Below are positions 1 through 5,460 of a stretch of DNA of 9,430 bases, piece after piece (the first letter of the stretch is position 1; every line of letters starts with the position of its first letter). The notes below the pieces were generated by a model that had not been told where the DNA came from, did no database searches, and saw nothing but the letters and a program-made list of their open reading frames with translations. Made by a program: the position numbers and the translations under genes. Origin of the DNA: DATGYC01 sp035298385 (lineage in GTDB: Bacteria > Bacillota > Sulfobacillia > Symbiobacteriales > Symbiobacteriaceae); NCBI GenBank assembly GCA_035298385.1, contig DATGYC010000348.1:1-9430 (forward strand), in the 5' to 3' direction.

Positions 1-333
1 GGAGCCTGGCTTCTACGGCGCTCCGTAGGGCTAGAGCCCCTCGGGCTGGGCAGCCCCCATGCCGCCAGGGGCTTTGCGGTCGTGATCCTGCTCTTGAGTC
101 TGACCGATACGATCACGTCGCCGGTCCAGTACTGGGCGTCCAGGCAGATGGAGGTCCGGGCGGATCATTTGGCTCTGGACCTGACGAAGCAGCCGAAGGC
201 GTTTATCACTAGCTTTCTCAAGCTGGCGAAGGGCAACCCTGGCGATGTAGATCCGCCGCCGGTGGTAGAGTTCTTGACGCACAGCCACCCAAGCGTGATG
301 AACCGAATCCGGGCGGCGGAGCAATGGAAGTAA
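1..333 (+). CDS. M48-family (Ste24-like) membrane metallopeptidase, C-terminal fragment
   Basis: The frame is open from the first base, so this is the tail (about 110 residues) of a gene that starts outside the window. Visible in order are a hydrophobic segment (FAVVILLLSL) that could be the last membrane helix, then SRQMEVRADHLAL, then a helical stretch (AFITSFLKLAKGN), and finally SHPSVMNRIRAAEQW. In the M48 family (CAAX prenyl protease 1/Ste24, related to HtpX) the third zinc ligand is the Glu of an ExxAD motif, which matches EVRAD here, and the family C-terminus carries a conserved HPs..eRI block, which matches HPSVMNRI. The catalytic HExxH would lie upstream and cannot be seen. A GTG at 82 is the first start-like codon in an otherwise open frame but is not a credible gene start, because it would discard everything but the tail. 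The likely role is membrane-protein quality control or peptide processing; Ste24-like rather than HtpX is my preference from the C-terminal block. Confidence 0.85.
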   Translation, partial: GAWLLRRSVGLEPLGLGSPHAARGFAVVILLLSLTDTITSPVQYWASRQMEVRADHLALDLTKQPKAFITSFLKLAKGNPGDVDPPPVVEFLTHSHPSVMNRIRAAEQWK

Positions 334-413
334 GGGGCAACGGCGGTTACAGGTACGGTTACGGGCGCCCCGCCTCCCGCACCTACCGTACAGACGACGC
401 CCCAACTTAGCCA

Positions 414-445
414 GAAGGCCCCCCGACATAGGTCGAGGGGCCTTC
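414..445. terminator. Bidirectional hairpin between convergent genes
   Basis: A 14-bp inverted repeat with one C/A mismatch (GAAGGCCCC.CGAC paired with GTCG.GGGGCCTTC) encloses a 4-nt loop. It lies 18 bases beyond the stop of the minus-strand methyltransferase gene and 80 bases beyond the stop of the plus-strand peptidase gene. Neither side has a clear T tract, so it is an atypical terminator, but its position between convergent genes supports that role. A second, weaker pairing at 353-391 (GTACGGT with ACCGTAC, with CGGG/CCCG inside) lies between it and the peptidase stop. Confidence 0.6.
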
Positions 446-463
446 CGGGACCCAACACTGGCA

Positions 464-1138
464 CTACCGCACTGGCTTCCGCCCAGAGACCGCATACCGC
501 GGGTACCTCGGCACCTCGTGCCAAAGATCCGTCGCCATCAGCGGCTCCACGACCACGTCCTCGACCCCACACGTCTGCAGAAATGCCGCCACCTTCGCAC
601 CAAGCTCCCCGCCAAAGAAGGGCAGGTGCGCGTGGATCTGCCCGTACTCCCCCGACAGGTCGCCAATGCCCCAGTGGCCCTCGATCAAGACCAGCCGCCC
701 ATCCGGCCGGAGCACCCGCAGCCACTCCGTGACGGCACGGACGGGGTCGGGGAGCGTCCAGAGCAGATGCCTGGCGACAACTAGGTCGAAGGACTCGTCC
801 TGCTCCGCAACGCGCTCGGCGTCACCCACCCTAAACTGCACGTTGCACCCATGAAGCTCGGCCTTCTGCCGGGCGATCGCAATCATCTCGGGCGCCAGGT
901 CGATCCCCGTGACCGCATGCCCTAGTTCCGCGTACAGGAAGGCCAAGAACCCCGTGCCGCAGCCCACATCCAGCACCGACGAGGGCACAGCGGGACAGAA
1001 GCGCCCCAACAGATCAAGCCAAGCCTGGTGTTGAGCGGTCGAGTGCAGCACATGATCAGGCTCCCGGTCAAACTCCGCAGCTCGCTGCGCCCAGAAACGC
1101 TTGACGACCTGCTTGACTTCAGACTCTGATACGGCCAT
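464..1138 (-). CDS. Class I SAM-dependent methyltransferase, substrate unknown
   Basis: A 224-residue protein with a complete Rossmann methyltransferase core. The glycine-rich SAM-binding motif I, VLDVGCGTG, is at residues 55-63. The acidic residue ending strand 2 (GID) is at D80. A motif II-like GDAERV is at 105-110, the motif FDLVVARHLLWTLPDP at 117-132, and the post-motif LRPDGRLVLIEG at 143-154. The N-terminal block VKRFWAQRAAEFD resembles the cap helix of small-molecule methyltransferases of the UbiE/Methyltransf_11 type. The frame extends upstream to 1183, but the ATG at 1138 is chosen because it follows TAGGAGGA at good spacing (9 nt after AGGAGG). It stands alone: the fabF terminator lies upstream and the convergent-gene hairpin downstream. 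The C-terminal half (LPFFGGELGAKVAAFLQTCG) gives no clear clue to the substrate. Fold and cofactor are secure, the function is not. Confidence 0.88.
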   Translation of the reverse strand: MAVSESEVKQVVKRFWAQRAAEFDREPDHVLHSTAQHQAWLDLLGRFCPAVPSSVLDVGCGTGFLAFLYAELGHAVTGIDLAPEMIAIARQKAELHGCNVQFRVGDAERVAEQDESFDLVVARHLLWTLPDPVRAVTEWLRVLRPDGRLVLIEGHWGIGDLSGEYGQIHAHLPFFGGELGAKVAAFLQTCGVEDVVVEPLMATDLWHEVPRYPRYAVSGRKPVR

Positions 1139-1155
1139 TAGAGAGTTCCTCCTAA

Positions 1156-1174
1156 TCAACCCCAGGGGCGTTGA
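1156..1174 (-). promoter_or_regulatory. Imperfect inverted repeat in the methyltransferase 5' region
   Basis: On the minus strand, TCAAC-G-CCCC and GGGG-TTGA form an imperfect inverted repeat that ends a few bases before the AGGAGG of the methyltransferase gene. It could be an operator or a small 5'-UTR hairpin. I could not identify a convincing -35/-10 pair around it, so this is a weak call. Confidence 0.25.
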
Positions 1175-1189
1175 ACCAACCAAACTGAT

Positions 1190-1218
1190 GGCCCCCCCGA
1201 TCGAAGATCGGGGGGGCC
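1190..1218 (-). terminator. Terminator of the tetR-fabF operon
   Basis: A perfect 13-bp inverted repeat with a 3-nt loop (GGCCCCCCCGATC on one arm, GATCGGGGGGGCC on the other), about 120 nt after the fabF stop. Read on the minus strand it is followed by ATCAGTTTGGTTGGTTC, a moderately T-rich run. It lies between fabF and the methyltransferase gene and should insulate the latter. The 120 nt between the fabF stop and this hairpin hold only short G+C-rich palindromes. Confidence 0.8.
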
Positions 1219-1338
1219 CAACGCCAGCAAGAGACCGGTGGTGGCGAGACCCGGGCCCGGATCGGGCGGTGGGGCGCCCCCGGCGAAGCCCCGCCGCGAG
1301 CGCAGAGGCGCCTCACCCGCCCGCCCCGCAGGGCAGAG

Positions 1339-2580
1339 CTAAACCCGCCGGAAAGCCATCGATACGTTCGTCCCACCAAAGCCAAAGTTGTTCGAAAGAG
1401 CGACCTCAACCCCCGAGACAGGCCGAGCCACATTCGGCACGTAGTCCAAATCGCAGCCCTCATCCGGCGTGACCAGGTTGATCGTCGGCGGCAGCACCTG
1501 CTCCTGCAGAGCCAGCACCGTGATGATCGCCTCAATCGCACCAGCGGCGCCCAGCAGATGTCCGTGCATCGACTTCGTCGACGAGACCGCCAGCTTGTAG
1601 GCATGCTCCCCGAAGACCTGCTTGATCGCCTGCGTCTCCATCTGGTCGCCCAGGCCGGTCGAGGTCGCATGGGCGTTGATATACCCGATGGCCGACGGCT
1701 CGAGCCCAGCCGAGCGCAGGGCCGCCTTCATCGCCAGGGCGGCGCCCCGGCCCTCCGGGTGCGGCGCCGTGATGTGGTGCGCATCGCCCGACATGCCCGC
1801 ACCGATCACCTCACCCAGGATCTTGGCCCCACGGGCTACGGCGTGCTCGTACTCCTCAAAGACGAGGATGCCGGCGCCCTCGGACATCACAAAGCCGTCA
1901 CGGTCCTTGTCGAACGGGCGGGAGGCCTGCTCCGGCGCATCGTTGCGGGTCGAGAGCGCCCGGGCGGAGGCGAAGCCCGCCATCGCCAGTTCCGTGATCG
2001 TCGACTCGCAGCCGCCGGTGATCATGATATCGCAGTCACCGCGCTGGATCGTATAGAAGGAATCGGCCATCGCATGGCCAGCGGAGGAGCAGGCGGAGAC
2101 CGTGCCATAGTTCGGGCCCTGGGCGCCATAGCGCATGGCGATCAGGCCGCCCGCCATGTTGATGATCGCGCTCGGGATGAAGAAGGGGGAGACCCGGCGG
2201 GCGCCCTTCGTCTGCAGCACCTCGTGGTTCTCCTGGATGCCGGGGAGTCCACCGATGCCCGCCCCGACGACGACGCCGGTCCGCTCGGCCTCCTCGCCCT
2301 CCAACTGGTCCAGACCAGCCATAGCCATCGCCTCAACCGAGGCCGCCACAGCGTACTGGATGAAGGGGTCAAAGCGACGGGCTTCCTTGACATCCATGTA
2401 CTTCGAAGGATCGAAATCCTTCACCTCACCGGCAAAGTGGGTCGGCAGGTTGGACGAGTCAAACTTGGTGATTGGGCCGATGCCGGAGCGACCTGCCAAG
2501 ACAGCCTCCCAGTTCTCAGCCACGGTGTGGCCGAGGGGGGAGATGAGACCCATACCAGTAATAACGACGCGACGATTCAT
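1339..2580 (-). CDS. fabF: Beta-ketoacyl-[acyl-carrier-protein] synthase II
   Basis: A 413-residue protein of the normal FabF length. It condenses malonyl-ACP with acyl-ACP in type II fatty acid elongation in the cytosol. The catalytic triad is intact: Cys164 in SACSSAGHA, His304 in NAHATST and His341 in KSMHGHLLGAAG, together with Lys336. The C-terminal GFGGTN loop with the gatekeeper Phe at about 401 is present, as is the usual N-terminal RRVVITGMG. The start ATG at 2580 follows AAGGAGG, which lies inside the last codons of the upstream tetR gene; the tetR stop and this ATG are separated by a single base, so translation is probably coupled. No other fab genes (fabD, fabG, acpP) are in view, so this may be a separately controlled FabF rather than part of the core elongation cluster. 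A polyketide-type ketosynthase is possible, but the sequence reads as FabF. Confidence 0.96.
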   Translation of the reverse strand: MNRRVVITGMGLISPLGHTVAENWEAVLAGRSGIGPITKFDSSNLPTHFAGEVKDFDPSKYMDVKEARRFDPFIQYAVAASVEAMAMAGLDQLEGEEAERTGVVVGAGIGGLPGIQENHEVLQTKGARRVSPFFIPSAIINMAGGLIAMRYGAQGPNYGTVSACSSAGHAMADSFYTIQRGDCDIMITGGCESTITELAMAGFASARALSTRNDAPEQASRPFDKDRDGFVMSEGAGILVFEEYEHAVARGAKILGEVIGAGMSGDAHHITAPHPEGRGAALAMKAALRSAGLEPSAIGYINAHATSTGLGDQMETQAIKQVFGEHAYKLAVSSTKSMHGHLLGAAGAIEAIITVLALQEQVLPPTINLVTPDEGCDLDYVPNVARPVSGVEVALSNNFGFGGTNVSMAFRRV

Positions 2581-2581
2581 C

Positions 2582-3196
2582 TTAGAGGTCCTCCTTCATC
2601 ACATAGGACTTGAGCCAGGCCAGTTGTACCTGCTTAAGGCGCCGGAGATCGACGCCGGGAGTCTTCATGACCCAGTAGATGGCGATCCCGTCGGCGAGGG
2701 AGAGGAGGCTCGCCGCCAGCGCCTCGGCATCGAGGTCGGGGTGGAAGAGGCCGGCTGCCTTACCTTCATCAAGGATCGCTGTCAGGTAGCGCAGGAGACC
2801 GCCGAAGCGCCGGTGGAGGCCGTCACGGACGGACTCGTTATGGATCGCCTCAGCGAAGGCGAGGAGGAGGAGGCGCCCGGTGCCCGGATGGCGCACGCCA
2901 AGGGCGGTGACGAAGAGATCGACCGAACGAGCGAGCCGCTCCCAGGGATCGCCACCCTCGCGGGAGAGGCGCTCGAAGAGTTCGGGCGCCCGCCCCAGCC
3001 GCTCATCAACCAGGGCGAGGAGGATCTCCTCCTTCGTCCGGAAGTAGCGGTAGAGGGCGCCAACCGAGAAGTCAGCGCTGGCGGCGATCTGGTCCATCGT
3101 GCTCAGACCGAAGCCGCGGCCGATGAAGAGGCTCATCGCACCGTCCAGGATCGATGCTCGTCGTTGCTCCTTGTGTGCAGCACTTACCCGTGGCAC
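2582..3196 (-). CDS. TetR/AcrR-family transcriptional regulator, co-transcribed with fabF
   Basis: A 204-residue protein of typical TetR length. The N-terminal DNA-binding domain is clear: ASILDGAMSLFIGRGFG at about 14-30, then the helix-turn-helix STMDQIAASADFSVGALYRYF at 32-52 and KTEEIL-type end TKEEILLAL at 54-62. The C-terminal ligand domain is all-helical and variable, with a hydrophobic end (LLSLADGIAIYWVM at 164-177) typical of acyl- or lipid-sensing members, though that is inference. The GTG start at 3196 is fixed by GGAGGTGA eight bases upstream. The gene ends one base before fabF and carries the fabF ribosome-binding site in its last codons. A palindrome at the predicted transcription start suggests autorepression. 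By context it probably controls fatty acid synthesis in response to a fatty acid or acyl-CoA/ACP; the ligand is unknown. Confidence 0.92.
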   Translation of the reverse strand: MPRVSAAHKEQRRASILDGAMSLFIGRGFGLSTMDQIAASADFSVGALYRYFRTKEEILLALVDERLGRAPELFERLSREGGDPWERLARSVDLFVTALGVRHPGTGRLLLLAFAEAIHNESVRDGLHRRFGGLLRYLTAILDEGKAAGLFHPDLDAEALAASLLSLADGIAIYWVMKTPGVDLRRLKQVQLAWLKSYVMKEDL

Positions 3197-3197
3197 A

Positions 3198-3213
3198 GGC
3201 GGTCACCTCCGCC
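3198..3213 (-). promoter_or_regulatory. tetR ribosome-binding site in a hairpin loop
   Basis: On the minus strand GGCGG-AGGTGA-CCGCC can form a 5-bp G+C stem whose 6-nt loop holds most of the Shine-Dalgarno sequence, ending one base before the GTG start. This may modulate tetR translation. It could equally be chance in G+C-rich DNA. Confidence 0.4.
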
Positions 3214-3224
3214 GGAAATAAAAA

Positions 3225-3241
3225 AGCGAACGCTCACTCAC
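3225..3241 (-). promoter_or_regulatory. Candidate TetR operator at the tetR-fabF transcription start
   Basis: On the minus strand, GTGAGTGAGCGTTCGCTT lies directly after the -10 box. The core AGCG-TT-CGCT is a short inverted repeat, and GTGA is repeated (GTGAGTGA) on the promoter-proximal side. A repressor bound here would cover the start of transcription. The far half-site is degenerate (CGCTTTTTT), so the full symmetrical operator is not proven. It is also in the 142-bp gap shared with the divergent gene at 3339. Confidence 0.5.
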
Positions 3242-3270
3242 TTTATAGCATGCCCGCGGCGAAATGGCAA
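3242..3270 (-). promoter_or_regulatory. Sigma-A-type promoter of tetR-fabF
   Basis: On the minus strand, TTGCCA (3270-3265) and TATAAA (3247-3242) are separated by exactly 17 bases. Each matches the consensus at five of six positions. Transcription would start near 3235, inside the palindrome, about 40 nt before the tetR GTG. Confidence 0.75.
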
Positions 3271-3333
3271 GAGGCGCAGGATGAAGGTCGTCCTGTGGCG
3301 AACTCCCTGGTAGATCGATCCAAGGAGGCGTAT

Positions 3334-3342
3334 ATGTTATGA
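3334..3342 (+). other. Two-codon ORF overlapping the start of the secreted-protein gene
   Basis: ATG-TTA-TGA begins five bases after the AAGGAGG (better spacing than for the gene itself), and its TGA overlaps the gene's ATG in the sequence ATGA. Ribosomes could initiate here, stop and reinitiate on the main gene. This may be chance. Confidence 0.3.
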
Positions 3343-4523
3343 AGGGTTTAGCTCGTGTGACCGCTGCGCTCCTGTTGGCGGTAGGCCTGGTCGCCTCGCC
3401 AGCCGCAGCAGCAGAGCCCCCGATTCAAGTCCTGCTCCAGGGCTCGCAGATCCAGTTTGACGCTGAGCCGTTCGTCGAGAATAACCGGACCTTGGTGCCG
3501 ATTCGGGCCCTGTCCGAGCGCCTGGGCTTTACCGTTGGCTGGGTAGAGGCTGAGCAGAAGATCACCCTGACCAAGGGTACGGACGTCGTTGTGCTCTGGA
3601 TCGGGAAGACCGAGGCGACCGTCAACGGCAAGAGCTTCACGCTCGACGTTGCGCCGAAGATCCAGAGTGACCGGACCTTTGTGCCGCTCCGCTTCATCTC
3701 TGAGCATCTGGGCGCCAACGTCTACTGGGATGGTGCGAAGCGCCATGTCCGGGTGACGCCGCAGGGCCAGTCCGACCCGGACGCCCTACCTTGGCTGAAC
3801 GCTGCCCCGGCGGCACCCCTGCAGCGGACGATGACCAAGGGGGAGTTCCGCTTTACCATGACCGATCCGACCAGCGCACCGGTCGATCTGACGGGATCGA
3901 TGGTGATCCTGACGGACGGTAAGCAGTCGCTGGGCGAGATCGCCCTGCTGGCGCCGGTCTTGGGGACCCAGGTGCCCGTAGGTAACGTCAAGATAGCCAC
4001 CCGGGATGGCTTCACCTGGATGAAGATGACCGGGGCGATGGCCCCGGCGGGGGCGCCCGCTACCTGGCAGCCGATCGGCCCGACCGTCGGTGCCGAGGGC
4101 TCTGCCGCGATGGCGATCTCGCCGGAGCAACTGACCAAGCTCCTCACGACGCTGAAGGACCAGGTCCACGTCACCTTCGGTCAGGCGGAGCCGCTTGGTG
4201 CTACGCAGATGGTCCGGATCGAGCTCGACCTGGGCGACCTGCAGTTCGGTCAGCTCCTAGGCGATCTCGTTGGCGAGCAGCTCCCGGTGGCTGAGATGCC
4301 CGCGCTGGAGGCGAAGCTCTCGATGCTGATCGAGGCGGAGTCGAAGGTCGTGCGGGGGATGACGATGGACGCCACCATGTCCGCCCCGGAGGGCGAGCAG
4401 GGCGCCCTGACGATCCACCTGCAGTTCACGATCAACCCGACCGAGCAGACGATCACCTGGCCGACCGATCTGCCCGCCGCACCGCCCGCCCAGCCGGCTG
4501 GCGGCTCCGGCACCAACCCCTAA
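3339..4523 (+). CDS. Secreted protein with copper-amine-oxidase N-terminal domain
   Basis: A 394-residue exported protein. Residues 1-25 form a signal peptide: MKGLAR, a hydrophobic core (AALLLAVGLVA) and an ASPAAAAE-type cleavage region, with no lipobox Cys. Residues 29-141 match the copper-amine-oxidase N-terminal-like domain (PF07833 type), with the two characteristic repeats NRTLVPIRALSERLG (49-63) and DRTFVPLRFISEHLG (111-125), each followed by a short strand-Trp block (VGWVE, VYWDG). This domain is common in cell-surface proteins of Bacillota and does not itself imply amine oxidase activity. Residues 160-375 form a second, probably beta-rich domain (KGEFRFTMTDP, GSMVILTDG, FTINPTEQTITWP) that I cannot name; it recalls lipoprotein-like or LolA-like folds. 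The tail is Pro/Ala/Gly-rich. The ATG at 3339 follows AAGGAGG with a rather long 10-nt gap. It is transcribed alone, divergent from tetR-fabF, with a hairpin terminator after it. Confidence 0.85.
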   Translation: MKGLARVTAALLLAVGLVASPAAAAEPPIQVLLQGSQIQFDAEPFVENNRTLVPIRALSERLGFTVGWVEAEQKITLTKGTDVVVLWIGKTEATVNGKSFTLDVAPKIQSDRTFVPLRFISEHLGANVYWDGAKRHVRVTPQGQSDPDALPWLNAAPAAPLQRTMTKGEFRFTMTDPTSAPVDLTGSMVILTDGKQSLGEIALLAPVLGTQVPVGNVKIATRDGFTWMKMTGAMAPAGAPATWQPIGPTVGAEGSAAMAISPEQLTKLLTTLKDQVHVTFGQAEPLGATQMVRIELDLGDLQFGQLLGDLVGEQLPVAEMPALEAKLSMLIEAESKVVRGMTMDATMSAPEGEQGALTIHLQFTINPTEQTITWPTDLPAAPPAQPAGGSGTNP

Positions 4524-4534
4524 CCCAAAGAGAG

Positions 4535-4564
4535 AGCCCTAGGGTCGGATGAGACCCTAGGGCT
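4535..4564. terminator. Hairpin terminator, probably bidirectional
   Basis: A perfect 12-bp inverted repeat (AGCCCTAGGGTC / GACCCTAGGGCT) with a 6-nt loop lies 11 bases after the stop of the secreted-protein gene. It is followed on the plus strand by TCTTCTCTTGT and on the minus strand by CTCTCTTTGGG. It therefore ends the plus-strand gene and, in the other direction, forms the hairpin after the last unit of the repeat array. It is clearly related to the hairpins at 4852-4880 and 5170-5198. Confidence 0.85.
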
Positions 4565-4573
4565 TCTTCTCTT

Positions 4574-4794
4574 GTCCCGCTGCGGTGTGTCACGCTACTC
4601 GCTTGGGGCCCAACCTGGGGCTGGGACTAGTGGATGATTGGCCATGCTAACGCGTTGGCGGCTGCATCCCCCCGTGCGCTTGTGACCCGGATCGGTCACT
4701 AGCTCGTTTGCAAGGTGCTAGGCACCGGGCTTGGAGCTGGTTTGCAGTGAGTTGCCGGGGAATCCCTCCGTTTGGTGGTCTTCCTCAGCGGGAC
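4574..4794 (-). ncRNA. Candidate structured RNA, copy 1 (truD-distal)
   Basis: A 221-nt body closed by a perfect 9-bp inverted repeat (GTCCCGCTG / CAGCGGGAC). Internal helices visible on either strand are GTGACC/GGTCAC with a 6-nt loop, GGTGC/GCACC with a 3-nt loop, and GCCC/GGGC near 4609-4624. No family is recognised: I see no match to 6S, SRP, RNase P, tmRNA, group II intron domain V or riboswitch consensus. The minus strand is preferred because the hairpin at 4535-4564 then follows as a terminator. The strand is not proven. No protein-coding frame with a ribosome-binding site fits. Confidence 0.5.
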
Positions 4795-4851
4795 GATACT
4801 ATCTTGCCGCGTGGCAGCGATCGCTATGCATCTGTCTGTGCGAAAGAGAAG

Positions 4852-4880
4852 ACCCCAAGGCCTAAATAAGACCCTGGGGT
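4852..4880 (-). terminator. Hairpin between repeat copies 1 and 2
   Basis: ACCCCA-GG pairs with CC-TGGGGT around a degenerate loop. On the minus strand it is followed by CTTCTCTTTCGC. It is the weakest of the three array hairpins, with a broken upper stem (a mismatch, then unpaired bases where the sister hairpins continue), but it keeps the lower stem and the T-rich flank. It would terminate an RNA made from copy 2 on the minus strand. Confidence 0.55.
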
Positions 4881-4892
4881 TTATCTTCACTT

Positions 4893-5112
4893 GTCCCGCT
4901 GACGGTCTGTCACGCTACTCGCTTGGGGCCCATGGGGCTGGGACTAGTGGATGGTTGGCCATGCTAACGCGTTGGCGGCTGCATCCCCCCGTGCGCTTGT
5001 GACCCGGATCGGTCACTAGCTCGTTTGCAAGGTGCTAGGCACCGGGCTTGGAGCTGGTTTGCAGTGAGTTGCCGGGGAATCCCTCCGTTAAAGGTGGTCT
5101 CCTCAGCGGGAC
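4893..5112 (-). ncRNA. Candidate structured RNA, copy 2 (middle)
   Basis: A 220-nt body with the same closing stem as the other copies. Its core is identical to copy 1 over 135 bases. It differs near the outer end, where a 3-base deletion (CCCATGGGG against CCCAACCTGGGG) shortens the loop of the GCCC/GGGC hairpin while keeping its stem. The linker beyond CAGCGGGAC begins GTTAGTATC instead of GATACTATC. Orientation is inferred from the hairpin at 4852-4880, which follows it on the minus strand. Confidence 0.5.
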
Positions 5113-5169
5113 GTTAGTATCTTGCCGCGCTCTGGCGCTCGCTATGCATCTGACCGTGAAAAAGAGAAG

Positions 5170-5198
5170 ACCCCAGGGTCGGTTGAGACCCTGGGGGT
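5170..5198 (-). terminator. Hairpin between repeat copies 2 and 3; strong minus-strand terminator
   Basis: A 10-bp stem (CCCCAGGGTC / GACCCTGGGG) with a 6-nt loop is followed on the minus strand by CTTCTCTTTTTC, the best T tract in the array. On the plus strand the flank is poorer (TCTGCTCTTG). Its quality on the minus strand is the main argument that the array is transcribed in that direction. It is also the first terminator downstream of truD. Confidence 0.75.
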
Positions 5199-5207
5199 TC
5201 TGCTCTT

Positions 5208-5431
5208 GTCCCGCTGGTGCGGTCTGTCACGCTTGTCGCTTGGGAGCCCAACCAGGGGCTGGGACTAGCGGATGGTTGGCCATGCTAATGCGTTGGCGGC
5301 TGCATCCCCCCGTGCGCTTGTGACCCGGATCGGTCACTAGCTCGTTTGCAAGGTGCTAGGCACCGGGCATGGAGCTGTTTTGCAGTGAGTTGACTGGGAA
5401 TCCCTCCGTTAGGTGGCTTCCTCAGCGGGAC
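5208..5431 (-). ncRNA. Candidate structured RNA, copy 3 (truD-proximal)
   Basis: A 224-nt body, the most diverged copy but still identical over the 79-base core. It keeps the closing stem. Differences include AGCCC-AACCAG-GGGCT in the outer hairpin (full 5-bp stem) and a paired change near 5375-5396, where CTGT...ACTG replaces CTGG...CCGG. On the minus strand it starts 29 bases after the truD stop and is followed by the strong terminator at 5170-5198. It may be the founding copy and could be made as part of the truD 3'-UTR. Confidence 0.5.
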
Positions 5432-5460
5432 GATACTATCTTGCCGCGGCGGACCGGACG

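Noticed and set aside
82..333. Independent small membrane gene starting at GTG 82
   Set aside because: The frame is open upstream to the window edge, there is no ribosome-binding site, and the sequence aligns with the tail of M48 peptidases.
1251..1314. Palindromes CCGGGCCCGG and GAGGCGCCTC after fabF
   Set aside because: Short self-complementary runs are expected in this very G+C-rich 3' region, and a strong terminator at 1190-1218 already explains the end of the operon.
1558..3313. Long plus-strand open frames antisense to fabF and tetR
   Set aside because: Arg/Gly/Pro/Ala-rich translations typical of the opposite strand of G+C-rich genes. The minus-strand frames have full family motifs, ribosome sites and a terminator.
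4772..5002. Open frame of 76 codons spanning repeat copies 1 and 2
   Set aside because: It crosses the linker, a terminator-like hairpin and a body, has no ribosome-binding site, and its likeness to the 5048-5323 frame simply follows from the DNA repeat. Conservation is highest where the fold is, not in codon third positions.
5048..5323. Open frame of 91 codons spanning repeat copies 2 and 3
   Set aside because: Same reasons as its counterpart; the reading frame changes locally through indels (the +2, +1 and +3 differences between copies 2 and 3) before being restored, as expected of noncoding sequence.
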